From Paraescarpia echinospica (taxonomy: Eukaryota; Annelida; Polychaeta; Sabellida; Siboglinidae): a DNA stretch of 64,000 nt. Made by a program: the position numbers and the translations under genes. Below the pieces are notes generated by a model. That model searched no databases, was not told the DNA's origin, and was given only the letters and a program-made list of their open reading frames with translations. Shown here piece by piece: positions 24,885-37,514 of the stretch (the stretch's first letter is position 1; each line of letters begins with the position of its first letter). The DNA lies in NCBI GenBank assembly GCA_020002185.1, contig CM034544.1:1-64000 (forward strand). Reading direction: 5' to 3'.

Positions 24885-27800
24885 TGGACACTTGTTGAAA
24901 CGAGAGTGATCAACAGACACTTGTTGAAACTAGAGTGATCAACAGACACTTGTTGAAACTAGAGTGATCAACAGACACTTGTTGAAACTAGAGTGATCAA
25001 CATACACTTGTTGAAACTAGAGTGATCAACAGACACTTGTTGAAACTAGAGTGATCAACATACACTTGTTGAAACTAGAGTGATCAACATACACTTGTTG
25101 AAACTAGAGTGATCAACAGACACTTGTTGAAACTAGAATGATCAACAGACACTTGTTGAAACTAGAGTGATCAACAGACACTTGTTGAAACTAGCGTGAT
25201 CAACAGACACTTGTTGAAACTAGAGTGATCAACAGACACTTGTTGAAACTAGAGTGATCAACAGACACTTGTTGAAACTAGAATGATCAACATACACTTG
25301 TTGAAACGAGAGTGATCAACAGACAGTTGTTGAAACTAGAATGATCAACATACACTTGTTGTAACTAGAGTGATCAACAGACACTTGTTGAAACTAGAAT
25401 GATCAACATACACTTGTTGAAACGAGAGTGATCAACAGACAGTTGTTGAAACTAGAATGATCAACATACACTTGTTGAAACTAGAGTGATCAACAGACAC
25501 TTGTTGAAACTAGAATGATCAACAGACACATGTTGAAACTAGAATGATCAACAGACACTTGTTGAAACTAGAGTGATCAACAGACGCTTGTTGAAACTAG
25601 AATGATCAACAGACACTTGTTGAAACTAGAGTGATCAACAGACGCTTGTTGAAACTAGAGTGATCAACAGACACTTGCTGAAACTAGAGTGATCAACAGA
25701 CACTTGCTGAAACTAGAGTGATCAACAGACACTTGTTGAAACTATAGTGATCAACAGACACTTCTTGAAACTAGAGTGATCAACAGACACTTCTTGAAAC
25801 TAGAATGTACATCAGGCACTTGTTGAAACTAGAATGATCAACAGACACTTGTTGAAACTAGAGTAATAAACAGACACTTGCTGAAACTAGAGTGATCAAC
25901 AGACACTTGTTGAAACTAGAGTGATCAACAGACATTTGTTGAAACTAGAGTGATCAACAGACACTTGTTGAAACTAGAGTGATCAACAGACACTTGTTGA
26001 AACTAGAGTGATCAACAGACATTTGTTGAAACTAGAGTGATCAACAGACACTTGTTGAAACTAGAGTGATCAACAGACACTTGTTGAAACTAGAGTGATC
26101 AACAGGCACTTGTTGAAACTAGAGTGATCAACAGACACTTGTTGAAACTAGAATGATCAACAGACACTTGTTGAAACTTGAGTGATCAACAGACATTTAT
26201 TGAAACTTGAGTGATCAACAGACACTTGTTGAAACTAGAGTGATCGACAGACACTTGTTGAAACTAGAGTGATCGACAGACACTTGTTGAAACTAGAGTG
26301 ATCGACAGACACTTGTTGAAACTAGAGTGATCGACAGACACTTGTTGAAACTAGAGTGATCGACAGACACTTGTTGAAACTAGAGTGATCAACAGACACT
26401 TGTTGAAACTAGACTGATCAACATACATTTATTGAAACTTGAGTGATCAACAGACACTTGTTGAAACTAGAGTGATCAACAGACGCTTGTTGAAACTAGA
26501 GTGATCAACAGACACTTGTTGAAACTAGAATGATCAACAGACACTTGTTGAAACTAGAGTAATAAACAGACACTTGCTGAAACTAGAGTGATCAACAGAC
26601 ACTTGTTGAAACTAGAGTGATCAACAGACACTTGTTGAAACTAGAGTGATCAACAGACACTTGTTGAAACTAGAATGATCAACATACACTTGTTGAAACG
26701 AGAGTGATCACCAGACAGTTGTTGAAACTAGAATGATCAACATCCACTTGTTGAAACTAGAGTGATCAACAGACACTTGTTGAAACTAGAATGATCAACA
26801 GACACTTCTTGAAACTAGAGTGATCAACAGACACTTGTTGAAACTAGAGTGATCAACAGACACTTGTTGAAACTATAGTGATCAACAGACACTTGTTGAA
26901 ACTAGAATGATCAACAGACACTTGTTGAAACTAGAATGATCAACAGACCCTTGTTGAAACTAGATTAATAAACAGACACTTGCTGAAACTAGAGTGATCA
27001 ACAGACACTTGTTGAAACTAGAGTGATCAACAGACACTTGTTGAAAGTAGAGTAATCAACAGACACTTGTTGAAACTAGAATGATCAACAGACACTTGTT
27101 GAAACTACAGTGATCAACAGACAGTTGTTGAAACTAGAGTGATCAACATACACTTGTTGAAACTAAAGTGATCAACAGACACTTGTTGAAACTAGAATGA
27201 TCAACAGACACTTGTTGAAACTAGAGTGATCAACAGACACTTGTTGAAACTAGAGTGATCAACAGACAGTTGTTGAAACTAGAGTGATCAACATACACTT
27301 GTTGAAACTAGAGTGATCAACAGACACTTGTTGAAACTAGAGTGATCAACAGACACTTGTTGAAACTAGAATGATCAACATACACTTGTTGAAACGAGAG
27401 TGATCAACAGACAGTTGTTGAAACTAGAATGATCAACATACACTTGTTGTAACTAGAGTGATCAACAGACACTTGTTGAAACTAGAATGATCAACATACA
27501 CTTGTTGAAACGAGAGTGATCAACAGACAGTTGTTGAAACTAGAATGATCAACATACACTTGTTGAAACTAGAGTGATCAACAGACACTTGTTGAAACTA
27601 GAATGATCAACAGACACATGTTGAAACTAGAATGATCAACAGACACTTGTTGAAACTAGAGTGATCAACAGACGCTTGTTGAAACTAGAATGATCAACAG
27701 ACACTTGTTGAAACTAGAGTGATCAACAGACGCTTGTTGAAACTAGAGTGATCAACAGACACTTGCTGAAACTAGAGTGATCAACAGACACTTGCTGAAA

Positions 27801-29776
27801 CTAGAGTGATCAACAGACACTTGTTGAAACTATAGTGATCAACAGACACTTCTTGAAACTAGAGTGATCAACAGACACTTCTTGAAACTAGAATGTACAT
27901 CAGGCACTTGTTGAAACTAGAATGATCAACAGACACTTGTTGAAACTAGAGTAATAAACAGACACTTGCTGAAACTAGAGTGATCAACAGACACTTGTTG
28001 AAACTAGAGTGATCAACAGACATTTGTTGAAACTAGAGTGATCAACAGACACTTGTTGAAACTAGAGTGATCAACAGACACTTGTTGAAACTAGAGTGAT
28101 GACTTGTTGAAACTAGAGTGATCAACAGACACTTGTTGAAACTAGAGTGATCAACAAACATTTGTTGAAACTAGAGTGATCAACAGACACTTGTTGAAAC
28201 TAGAGTGATCAACAGACGCTTGTTGAAACTAGAGTGACACTTGTTGAAACTAGAGTGATCAACAGACATTTGTTGAAACTAGAGTGATCAACAGACACTT
28301 GTTGAAACTAGAGTGATCAACAGACACTTGTTGAAACTAGAGTGATCAACAGGCACTTGTTGAAACTAGAGTGATCAACAGACACTTGTTGAAACTAGAA
28401 TGATCAACAGACACTTGTTGAAACTTGAGTGATCAACAGACATTTATTGAAACTTGAGTGATCAACAGACACTTGTTGAAACTAGAGTGATCGACAGACA
28501 CTTGTTGAAACTAGAGTGATCGACAGACACTTGTTGAAACTAGAGTGATCGACAGACACTTGTTGAAACTAGAGTGATCGACAGACACTTGTTGAAACTA
28601 GAGTGATCGACAGACACTTGTTGAAACTAGAGTGATCAACAGACACTTGTTGAAACTAGACTGATCAACATACATTTATTGAAACTTGAGTGATCAACAG
28701 ACACTTGTTGAAACTAGAGTGATCAACAGACGCTTGTTGAAACTAGAGTGATCAACAGACACTTGTTGAAACTAGAATGATCAACAGACACTTGTTGAAA
28801 CTAGAGTAATAAACAGACACTTGCTGAAACTAGAGTGATCAACAGACACTTGTTGAAACTAGAGTGATCAACAGACACTTGTTGAAACTAGAGTGATCAA
28901 CAGACACTTGTTGAAACTAGAATGATCAACATACACTTGTTGAAACGAGAGTGATCACCAGACAGTTGTTGAAACTAGAATGATCAACATCCACTTGTTG
29001 AAACTAGAGTGATCAACAGACACTTGTTGAAACTAGAATGATCAACAGACACTTCTTGAAACTAGAGTGATCAACAGACACTTGTTGAAACTAGAGTGAT
29101 CAACAGACACTTGTTGAAACTATAGTGATCAACAGACACTTGTTGAAACTAGAATGATCAACAGACACTTGTTGAAACTAGAATGATCAACAGACCCTTG
29201 TTGAAACTAGATTAATAAACAGACACTTGCTGAAACTAGAGTGATCAACAGACACTTGTTGAAACTAGAGTGATCAACAGACACTTGTTGAAAGTAGAGT
29301 AATCAACAGACACTTGTTGAAACTAGAATGATCAACAGACACTTGTTGAAACTACAGTGATCAACAGACAGTTGTTGAAACTAGAGTGATCAACATACAC
29401 TTGTTGAAACTAAAGTGATCAACAGACACTTGTTGAAACTAGAATGATCAACAGACACTTGTTGAAACTAGAGTGATCAACAGACACTTGTTGAAACTAG
29501 AGTGATCAACAGACAGTTGTTGAAACTAGAGTGATCAACATACACTTGTTGAAACTAGAGTGATCAACAGACACTTGTTGAAACTAGAATGATCAACAGA
29601 CACTTGTTGAAACTAGAGTGATCAACAGACACTTCTTGAAACTAGAGTGATCAACAGGCACTTCTTGAAACTAGAGTGACCAACAGACACTTCTTGAAAC
29701 TAGAGTGATCAACAGACACTTCTTGAAACTATAGTGATCAACAGACACTTCTTGAAACTATAGTGATCAACAGACA
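24885..29776. repeat. 29-bp satellite array
   Basis: About 168 head-to-tail copies of a 29-bp unit, for example TGATCAACAGACACTTGTTG followed by AAACTAGAG. Variation is mostly single-base (GAGT/GAAT, GACAC/TACAC, CTTG/CTTC). A rare variant, TAGAATGTACATCAGGCACT, occurs at 25,801 and 27,889, exactly 2,088 bp = 72 units apart, and long runs of variants repeat with that offset. A few units in the second block are shortened (about 28,100 and 28,230). Each unit can fold as a 6-bp stem (TCAACA/TGTTGA) with a 6-base loop. No spacers are present, so this is not CRISPR-like. Confidence 0.97.
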
Positions 29777-31190
29777 AAACACGTGATTGATGACTGTTAT
29801 GACTTTTTGATAAACACAATTCTGTACTCTGTACAGTTAATGTAGTTGTCTTAATAAAAACTGTTGTGCACATGTGTTTTATGTTATATTTTCCATTTCA
29901 AATAACGATAGTTAAATTTATGACTTTCCGGTGACTTGAAATGTGCCCTACTTTCATTGAGTAGGATACACTTGATGCATAAATCTCAATGCAATCTGAA
30001 ATAGTTAATGCTCCCCCTTGCTGCCCCCTCCTGAATTGTATAATTAAAGAAGTAGCTATAATGGGACAAGTTTGACTGCCAAACTTAACTTATCTTTGTC
30101 TTTTTTGAAAAAACTGTAGCTATAACGGGAAGTAACTATAATGGGCCTAGACCACCTAAACAACAGAGGTGTGAAAACATCCTGATGTATTTGTACTTGT
30201 GCCAGTAATCAACTGTCCACCCAGCAGCAGTAGAGCAGCATGGTTTAATTATGATTATGATTCAACAAGTTAAGTGATAGAGACATGTGTTTTTTCTTCT
30301 ATTCCTGTATATGGTACTGAAATAGCGCATTGTGGATCAGAAACAAAAATATGTTCTATTAGTAAACAGTGTAGTTAGTAGTTAATACAAATGTGACAGT
30401 TGTATGTTGTGGTACATGTATTATACTATACATAGTTCCGATGAAAAATATAATTGTAATACTAATAATAGGAAACTATGTAGTAGTAATACTAATAGAA
30501 CTAGATCGTGATGTAATTGACCACAGGCACGTTACAGTTTAGACACTAGACACCACCAAAGAATGGAAAGATAGCTAGCTACTAGCGTGTTAAGTTTGAG
30601 CTTACAAAACTAGTAAGAGGAAACATGCACTAACTGTTCTGGATACTCCAGACCAGTGACAATGTTTTGGCAATGTCAGTAGATGATTCAAAGATTACAT
30701 TACAAAGACATGACTATGAAACTATGAGTATATTTCATGGGTCGTATTTTTACATAAAATGTCTAATTGAATCTCTTAAAAGAATTCACCCTATTAAAAT
30801 GATATCTTTGCTCTGGTAATCCAATTGTTTAAAACCTCAAAATACTCCTAAAGCACTCATGTCATTCATAATTTCATGTAAAGTGTCAATTTGCGAAAAT
30901 TGTATGCATTATCAAATAACCATAATATAAATTAACCTGGAGAAAAATAATAATCCATGCTTGACTATTATATATATGATATTTTTATTACATCTAGAAC
31001 ATGTCCCAGGCAAGGCCAGCAGATATTTGTCCCAGACCCAGCTCGCAACCCACATAGTGGAATATTTTTCAGCCGAGGCCCGGCCCGCATAAAGAATACC
31101 CAGGCACAACCCAGCCATCAAAATTTAGATGAAACCCGGCCAACGGGGCAGGCGTGCCGGCGAGCTCAATGCCCGGCCCACATAGGGCAC
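29777..31190. other. AT-rich sequence without recognisable gene
   Basis: No coding signature or tandem array is visible. Small features only: CTATAATGGG/CTATAACGGG-type phrases repeated near 30,056-30,145, and a GC-richer island with many Pro-type codons at about 31,000-31,190 whose open frames on both strands I do not recognise. Confidence 0.5.
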
Positions 31191-31194
31191 TAGC

Positions 31195-31310
31195 ATGGAC
31201 ACAGTGGAAACAAGAAAAGCCAGGAGAAAGATCTGGAGCCTGGGTCCTGTGGCATCAGGAAAACACAGGAACAAATACGTCCATTCCCAAAGGCTGGTCT
31301 GAGAGTTGAA
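31195..31310. repeat. Dispersed fragment shared with 36,960-37,070
   Basis: GGACACAGTGGAAACAAGAA and GGAAAACACAGGAACAAATA at this site match GGACACAATGGAAACAAGAA and GAAAAACACAGGAACAAATA near 36,964-37,042. The two read similarly in one frame (ETRKARRKIWSL / ETRKARRRIQSL, then KHRNKYV in both). This is a duplicated piece of an unidentified repeat or gene. Confidence 0.8.
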
Positions 31311-31555
31311 ACTACAAAGACTAGAAGGAAGCGAAATAATAATAAAACTTATTTTGACACCGTCAAATCTGGGACGGCTGCTCCGTTCACGGTGTGTACA
31401 AGCATGACAGTTCTAAATAGCTTAAAATTACAATTCGTCCAGGTAAATAATAAAATAATAATAACGATAGGCTATAAAACATGTTAAAACTGTAAAATGT
31501 TCCGCTGTGTAAATTATTTTAAATAGATACCCGGTATTTATAAATTAAACTGCAT

Positions 31556-31930
31556 TTGTTAAAAGTAATATTAAATGTGTCAAATATAAAAAACACTAAT
31601 ACCATGAATACTGCAATGATAATAAATAAGACCATGATATTAACATCTATGTCAGAAAAGAACCATCTGCAGAAAGAACATGACAGACATAAGAGGCAAA
31701 AATCGATTAAAAAAAATTGCTCCGCGTCAACCAAAGTCAAATATAGCTCGAACAAATCAGTTACTGCTAATCAGGTAAATTTTCTGTTGTGCAACGATTC
31801 CTATAGCAATTTCACCTACAGTGAAATGTGGATGAAATGTATCGCATGTGAAAAGTGGGCACATAGCGAGTGCACCGATGGCACAACCAGCTAAGTCTGC
31901 GACTTTTGTGTTGACAGTGACTAAACTCTG
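31556..31930 (+). pseudogene. C-terminal tail of a DDE transposase with PHD-like finger (broken)
   Basis: The plus-strand frame carries a Lys-rich region (KEHDRHKRQKSIKK) and then LLCNDSYSN, EMWMKCIACEKWAHSECTDG, a TAA stop at 31,892, and VCDFCVDSD in the same frame. The C-x2-C, WxxC-x2-C-x3-H, C-x2-C order is the PHD-like zinc finger found at the C-terminus of many pogo/Tigger- or jerky-type transposases in invertebrates. The first Cys of the first pair appears replaced by Phe, and the stop interrupts the finger. No DDE core is present upstream. Family assignment is from motif only. Confidence 0.6.
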
Positions 31931-32059
31931 TGCGGACACCTTGTTTCTCATTTGAAGTCAACTGGCTTAGGGCAAAACAATATTGGATCAATGGATTAAA
32001 AATAGCATGATTTGTTAAACTGTAGATGTTTGTTATTGAATGAAGTAGTCATCGCATTA

Positions 32060-32540
32060 TGCCATTCACTATTGTACACTCCATTCACTATTGTACACTA
32101 CATTCACTATTGTCCACTCCATTCACTATTGTACACTCCATTCACTAGTGTACACTCCATTCACTATTGTGTACTCCGTTCACTATTGTGTACTCCGTTC
32201 ACTATTGTGTACTCCGTTCACTATTGTGTACTCCGTTCACTATTGTGTACTCCGTTCATTATTGTGTACTCCGTTCACTATTGTGTACTCCGTTCATTAT
32301 TGTGTACTCCGTTCACTATTGTGTACTCCACTCACTATTGTGTACTCCACTCACTATTGTGTACTCCATTCACTAATGTATACTCCATTCACTATTGTGT
32401 ACTCCATTCGCTATTGTGTACACCATTCACTATTGTATACTCCATTCACTATTGTATACTCCATTCACTATTGAATACTCCATTCACTATTGTGTACTGC
32501 ATTCACTATTGTGTACTCCATTCACTATTACGTACACCTT
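32060..32540. repeat. 19-bp minisatellite
   Basis: About 25 copies of a 19-bp unit of the type CCATTCACTATTGTGTACT, with CCG/CCA and TGTGTAC/TGTACAC variants. Because 19 is not a multiple of three and the unit has no stop in any frame, all three plus-strand frames stay open here. These are not genes. Confidence 0.96.
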
Positions 32541-33068
32541 CCACAGTCTGTTATGTAGGAGTAAGAGCGATATGCTCCCATTGGTGACATAAAATTAAAA
32601 ACAGTACATGGCAATGTCAACATCATCATTATTATACACATTATGTACACTATGTATAAATGTGCACAGGAATTCCCTTGGAGCACAGAACCGCATCAAT
32701 GATGCCTCGTACGCTGGAATACCGCATAGTTTTTTGCAGCATGTGTCCAAAAGACGCATACAAAAACGTGTTTGAGAAATCTTAGAAAATTGAGCAGCAC
32801 TTGTGCAGAATCCAGATCCACCTCGATTTTGCCATAATAAACTATAGTTTTGCATAAATTTGACACGTTGATGCAATAATTAAATCATTCCACATCACCT
32901 CATGTATATTCATCCTGTACAAATATTGTTTTTCGAGATCGATCGCTGTGTGTAATCCAATTAATATAATCAGATTACCAGGTAAGAGTGACACTTGTGT
33001 CACGATCTACCTGTTCTTTGCTTAGCAGTGTGTCCCGTATGTTGTAACAACTAACCCCGTAGGTGGGT
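32541..33068. other. Unassigned sequence between two minisatellites
   Basis: No gene, RNA or repeat is recognised. A minus-strand open frame of about 93 codons (32,876-32,595) has no motif I know. Confidence 0.5.
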
Positions 33069-33069
33069 C

Positions 33070-34195
33070 ATATGTGTTCTGTGTACACCTACAGAGGGCA
33101 GAGGTCACGTGCATCCTGTGTTCACCTACAGAGGACTCAGGTCATATGTCCTGTGTACACCTACAGAGGACTCAGGTCATATGTCCTGTGTACACATACA
33201 GAGGACTCAGGTCATGTCCTGTGTACACCTACAGAGGACTCAGGTCATATGTCCTGTGTACACCTACAGAGGACTCAGGTCATATGTCCTGTGTACACCT
33301 ACAGAGGATTCAGGTGATATGTGTCCTGTGTACACCTACAGAGGACTCAGGTCCTATGTGTCCTGTGTACACATACAGAGGACTCAGGTCCTATGTTTCC
33401 TGTGTACACAAACAGAGGACTCAGGTCATATGTGTCCTGTGTACACATACAGAGGACTCAGGTCATATGTGTCCTGTGTATACATACAGAGGACTCAGGT
33501 CATATGTCTCCTGTGTACACATACAGAGGACTCAGGTCATATGTGTCCTGTGTACACCTACAGAGGGCTCAGGTCCTATGTGTCCGTGTACACATACAGA
33601 GGACTCAGGTCAAATGTGTCCTGTGTACACCTACAGAGGACTCAGGTCATATGTGTCCTGTGTATACCTACAGAAGATTCAGGTAATATGTGTCTTGTGT
33701 ACACCTACAGAGGACTGAGGTCCTATGTGTCCTGTGTACACCTACAGAGGACTCAGGTCCTATATGTCCTGTGTACACAAACAGAGGACTCAAGTCCTAT
33801 GTGTCCTGTGTACACATCAGAGGACTCAGGTCCTATGTGTCCTGTGTACACATACAGAGGACTCAGGTCCTATGTGTCCTGTGTACACCTACAGAGGACT
33901 CAGGTCATATGTGTCCTGTGTACACATACAGAGGACTCAGGTCATATGTGTCCTGTGTACACATACAGAGGATTCAGGTCATATGTGTCCTGTGTTCACC
34001 TACAGAGGACTCAGGTCATATGTGTCCTGTGTACACCTACAGAGGACTCAGGTCCTATGTGTCCTGTGTACACCTACAGAGGGCTCAGGTCCTATGTGTC
34101 CGTGTACACATACAGAGGACTCAGGTCATATGTGTCCTGTGTACACCTACAGAGGATTCAGGTGATATGTGTCCTGTGTACACCTACAGAGGCCT
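33070..34195. repeat. 37-bp (and 34-bp) minisatellite
   Basis: About 30 copies. The main unit is 37 bp: CATATGTGTCCTGTGTACAC followed by CTACAGAGGACTCAGGT. The first seven or so units lack TGT and are 34 bp. Each contains the palindrome GTGTACAC. Translation is stop-free in all three plus-strand frames, which creates an artificial 410-codon frame (33,109-34,341) running into the CA repeat. Confidence 0.96.
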
Positions 34196-34204
34196 ACAGG
34201 GTTA

Positions 34205-34335
34205 ATTATAAACACACACACACGTACGCACACACACACACACACACACACACCAACAGTCAAACACTAACACACTCTCACGCGCGAGTGCACACACGCA
34301 CGCACGCACGCACACACGCACGCACGCAAACACAC
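34205..34335. repeat. CA / CGCA microsatellite
   Basis: ACACAC runs pass into CACGCACG runs directly after the 37-bp array, with a short AACACTAACACACTCTCACG interruption that recurs in part at the far end. Confidence 0.9.
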
Positions 34336-34643
34336 CAATAGTCAAACACTAACGAGTATTCCCAGCATGTCAATAGTAGACAGGAACAGTTACAACCAGA
34401 CATTCTAGTGAAGTGCTACATATGAAACCATCAGTCTAAGTCATCTTATGACATTATAAGATATTATTTATAATATCTGTAAATTAACGTAGATCACGTT
34501 CCGTGTCAGAAGAATTCAATCTGTCAGTTACAGTCATTCCCTACGTGTCTGTGCACTGTCACCTTGCACAGAACACCTCATTCTGACGACACCAGGGGTA
34601 GTTGGTATTATCACAGTTATGGGGCGGACTTACGATCACATTA

Positions 34644-34710
<67 letters not shown>

Positions 34711-35250
34711 ATAACCATATATGGGAATCTACAAGACAGTTCTCTCCTCAACTATCACCTGACTCGCGGTGACGTCAACTGAAAAATTCCAATCATGTGA
34801 TATCTTGTTATATAAAAGTTTGCTTGATATTTGCATGCAGGTAAGTTAGTGATAGCAATCTCCCTGGTTCAGATGGTGAAAGATATAACCCAACTGACTC
34901 ACTCCTCCACTACACAAGCCACTGGCTCTATACAGTGTGTTCATTCATGCGTGTCTGCCTTGCGGCCTGTACCAAGACATTATTCACCTGGCGCCAGACA
35001 CAACAGAACGATTTAATACATCAAAACTCTGAAGATCAGCTCAGCCAATAATATCACTTTCCGTAGTCTCCATGGACTGTTTCGATACTAGACGTCATTA
35101 TTTGAATACACAATACCGCTCAGCGGCTCGTGAGAATGGTCGAACTGGTAATTATATTGGGATTCCTGGAAATTGAGCGGACGAATGTCTGCCCTGTTCT
35201 CACGGGTGGTACAGTAAAGTCAACTGTGAGTTTGATTCAGCTAACTTCCA
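34336..35250. other. Unassigned sequence with a 62-base AT microsatellite
   Basis: A pure alternating (TA)n run occupies about 34,645-34,706. The rest shows no coding signature. Two short plus-strand open frames (34,831-35,016 and 35,130-35,315) have no recognisable motif, and the second ends in repeat sequence. Confidence 0.6.
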
Positions 35251-35254
35251 TACA

Positions 35255-36000
35255 ATGTGTAAGAGATCTACCAGGGGCAGTGTACATAGTCACACCCCAG
35301 GGGCTGTGTACGTAGTCACATCCCAGGGGTAGTGTACATAGTCACACCCCAGGGGTAGTGTACATAGTCACACCCCAGGGGCAGTGCACGTAGTCACACC
35401 CCAGGGGCAGTGCACGTAGTCACACCCCAGGGGCTGTGTACGTAGTCACACCCCAGGGGCAGTGTACGTAGTCACACCCCAGGGACAGTGCACGTAATCA
35501 CATCACAGGGCCAGTGCACGGAGTCACATCACAGGGACAGTGCACGTAGTCACACCCCAGGGACAGTGCACGTAGTCACACCCCAGGGACAGTGCACGTA
35601 GTCATACCCCAGGGGCAGTGCACGTAGTCACACCCCAGGGGCAGTGCACGTAATCACATCACAGGGCCAGTGCACGTAGTCACACCCCAGGGACAGTGCA
35701 CGTAGTCACACCCCAGGGACAGTGCACGTAGTCACACCCCCAGGGGCAGTGCACGTAGTCACACCCCAGGGGCAGTGCACGTAGTCACACCCCAGGGGCA
35801 GTGCACGTAGTCACACCCCAGGGACAGTGCACGTAGTCACACCCCAGGGACAGTGCACGTAGTCACACCCCAGGGACAGTGCACGTAGTCACACCCCAGG
35901 GGCAGTGCACGTAGTCACACCCCAGGGGCAGTGCACGTAGTCACACCCCAGGGGCAGTGTACATAGTCACACACCAGGGGTAGTGTGTGTAGTCACACCC
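35255..36000. repeat. 26-bp GC-rich minisatellite
   Basis: About 28 copies of a unit GTCACACCCCAGGGGCAGTG followed by CACGTA. Variants are GTGTACGTA at the edges and CACATCACAGGGCCAG in the middle. The unit contains CACGTA/TGCACG elements rich in CpG. There is no open frame of interest. Confidence 0.96.
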
Positions 36001-36426
36001 TTGGCTTGCAAGGGTGACATAGGATGAACGGTTTATAAATTAGAGCCAATTGATGAATAATTGAATAACGTGGCACAATGTTGATATATCTCTGACTTTA
36101 TAGCAATAGAGATGCAAAAGTTAGTTACTTTATCCATGTAGTACCAACTGTTTTTTTTTTGGCAGGAGTTTGGGGTTTCTTTTACAATTTTATCTAGGTT
36201 ACATGTTTAAAGTAAACTTGATTGGCTAATGGTGGAAATAGTTAGGAAAATTGTCGAGAGAATTACATGATTTTACGTTTTTTTTCGAAATAAGGTCAAT
36301 TTGGCTGCCTTTACACCAAAATTGCATAATAATTTTAATAGTTGCTACTCCCAATTTAAAATCCATAGATACATAACACGTTGATATAGGATGAACGGTT
36401 CAGAAGTTAGAGCCGTTTCAAAATAG
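36001..36426. other. Unassigned AT-rich sequence with a twice-used motif
   Basis: ATAGGATGAACGGTT, followed a few bases later by TTAGAGCC, occurs at about 36,020 and again at about 36,387. Otherwise nothing is recognised. Confidence 0.5.
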
Positions 36427-36806
36427 TTGCTTAAAGGTGCCCCCACAGCACCAAGGGGGCTGATCGTGGTAAACTCAGACCAAACATGTTACTTAAAGGT
36501 GCCCCCACAGTCCCAAGGGGGGTGATCTTGGTACACTCAGACCAAACATGTTACTTAAAGGTCCCCCCACAGCCCCAAGGGGGGTGATCGTGGTACACTC
36601 AGACCAAACATGTTACTTAAAGGTGCCCCCACAGCACCAAGGGAGGTGATCGTGGTACACTCAGACCAAACATGTTACTTAAAGGTGCCCCCACAGCCCC
36701 AAGGGGGGTGATCTTGGTACACTTAGACCAAACATGTTACTTAAAGGTGCCCCCACAGCCCCAACGGGGGTGATCGTGGTACACTCAGACCAAACATGTT
36801 ACTTAT
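36427..36806. repeat. 62-bp tandem repeat, six copies
   Basis: Six units beginning TTACTTAAAGGTGCCCCCAC and ending with CAGACCAAACATG. They differ mainly in AAGGGGGG versus AAGGGAGG and ATCGTGG versus ATCTTGG. Confidence 0.95.
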
Positions 36807-36889
36807 GCTCCAACCTATCAGGTGGTATCAAAAAGTAATATTTTAGAACAACTTGAAATGACAATAAAATTTAACACAGGACTAAATAT

Positions 36890-37512
36890 TTATCCACCAC
36901 AGGGAGACAAATCCAGAGCCTGGACACCATGAAAATGAGGAAAGCCAAGAGAAAGATCCGCAGCCTGGACACAATGGAAACAAGAAAAGCCAGGAGAAGG
37001 ATCCAGAGCTTGGATGCAGTAGCATCAGAAAAACACAGGAACAAATACGTCCGTTTCCAAAGGATGGTCCAACAGAGAACTGTTGCCATAATGTGCAGGA
37101 GCAGTGGGACAGTCAGGCTCCAAGTACACTCGGTCCTGTCACTCACAGTAACTCCAACTGAATCCATCCAAAGGATGGTCCAACAGAGAACTGTTGCCAT
37201 AATGTGCAGGAGCAGTGGGACTGTCAGGCTCCAGGTACACTCTATCCTGTCACTCACAGTATCTCCAGGTGAATCCATCCAAAGGATGGTCCAACAGAGA
37301 ACTGATGCCATAATGTACAGGAGCAGTGGGACTGTCAGGCTCCAAGTACACTCGGTCCAGTCACTGACAGTAACTCCAACTGAATCCATCCAAAGGATGG
37401 TCCAACAGAGAACTGTTGCCATAATGTGCAGGAGCAGTGGGACTGTCAGGCTCCAAGTACACTCGGTCAAGTCACTGATAGTAACTCCAACTGAATCCGA
37501 GCTTGACTCATA
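36890..37512. repeat. Unidentified coding-like segment with a 111-bp repeat, four copies
   Basis: The first part (36,900-37,060) has two or three ~48-bp related blocks (GGACACAATGGAAACAAGAA type). Then a 111-bp unit occurs four times from about 37,055, each starting CCAAAGGATGGTCCAACAGA. Because 111 is 37 codons, frames stay open on both strands: plus 36,929-37,513 (repeat IQRMVQQRTVAIMCRSSGTV) and minus 37,470-36,871 (repeat TECTWSLTVPLLLHIMATVL). I recognise no protein family in either. Open frames here may be a by-product of the repeat. A related fragment lies at 31,195-31,310. Confidence 0.7.
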
Positions 37513-37514
37513 AT

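Noticed and set aside
24885..29776. Regular 29-bp repeats suggested a CRISPR array
   Set aside because: There are no unique spacers; units follow each other directly, and the setting is eukaryotic. It is a satellite.
33109..34341. 410-codon plus-strand open frame
   Set aside because: It is a translation of the 37-bp array and the CA repeat; all three frames are open and the peptide is purely periodic.
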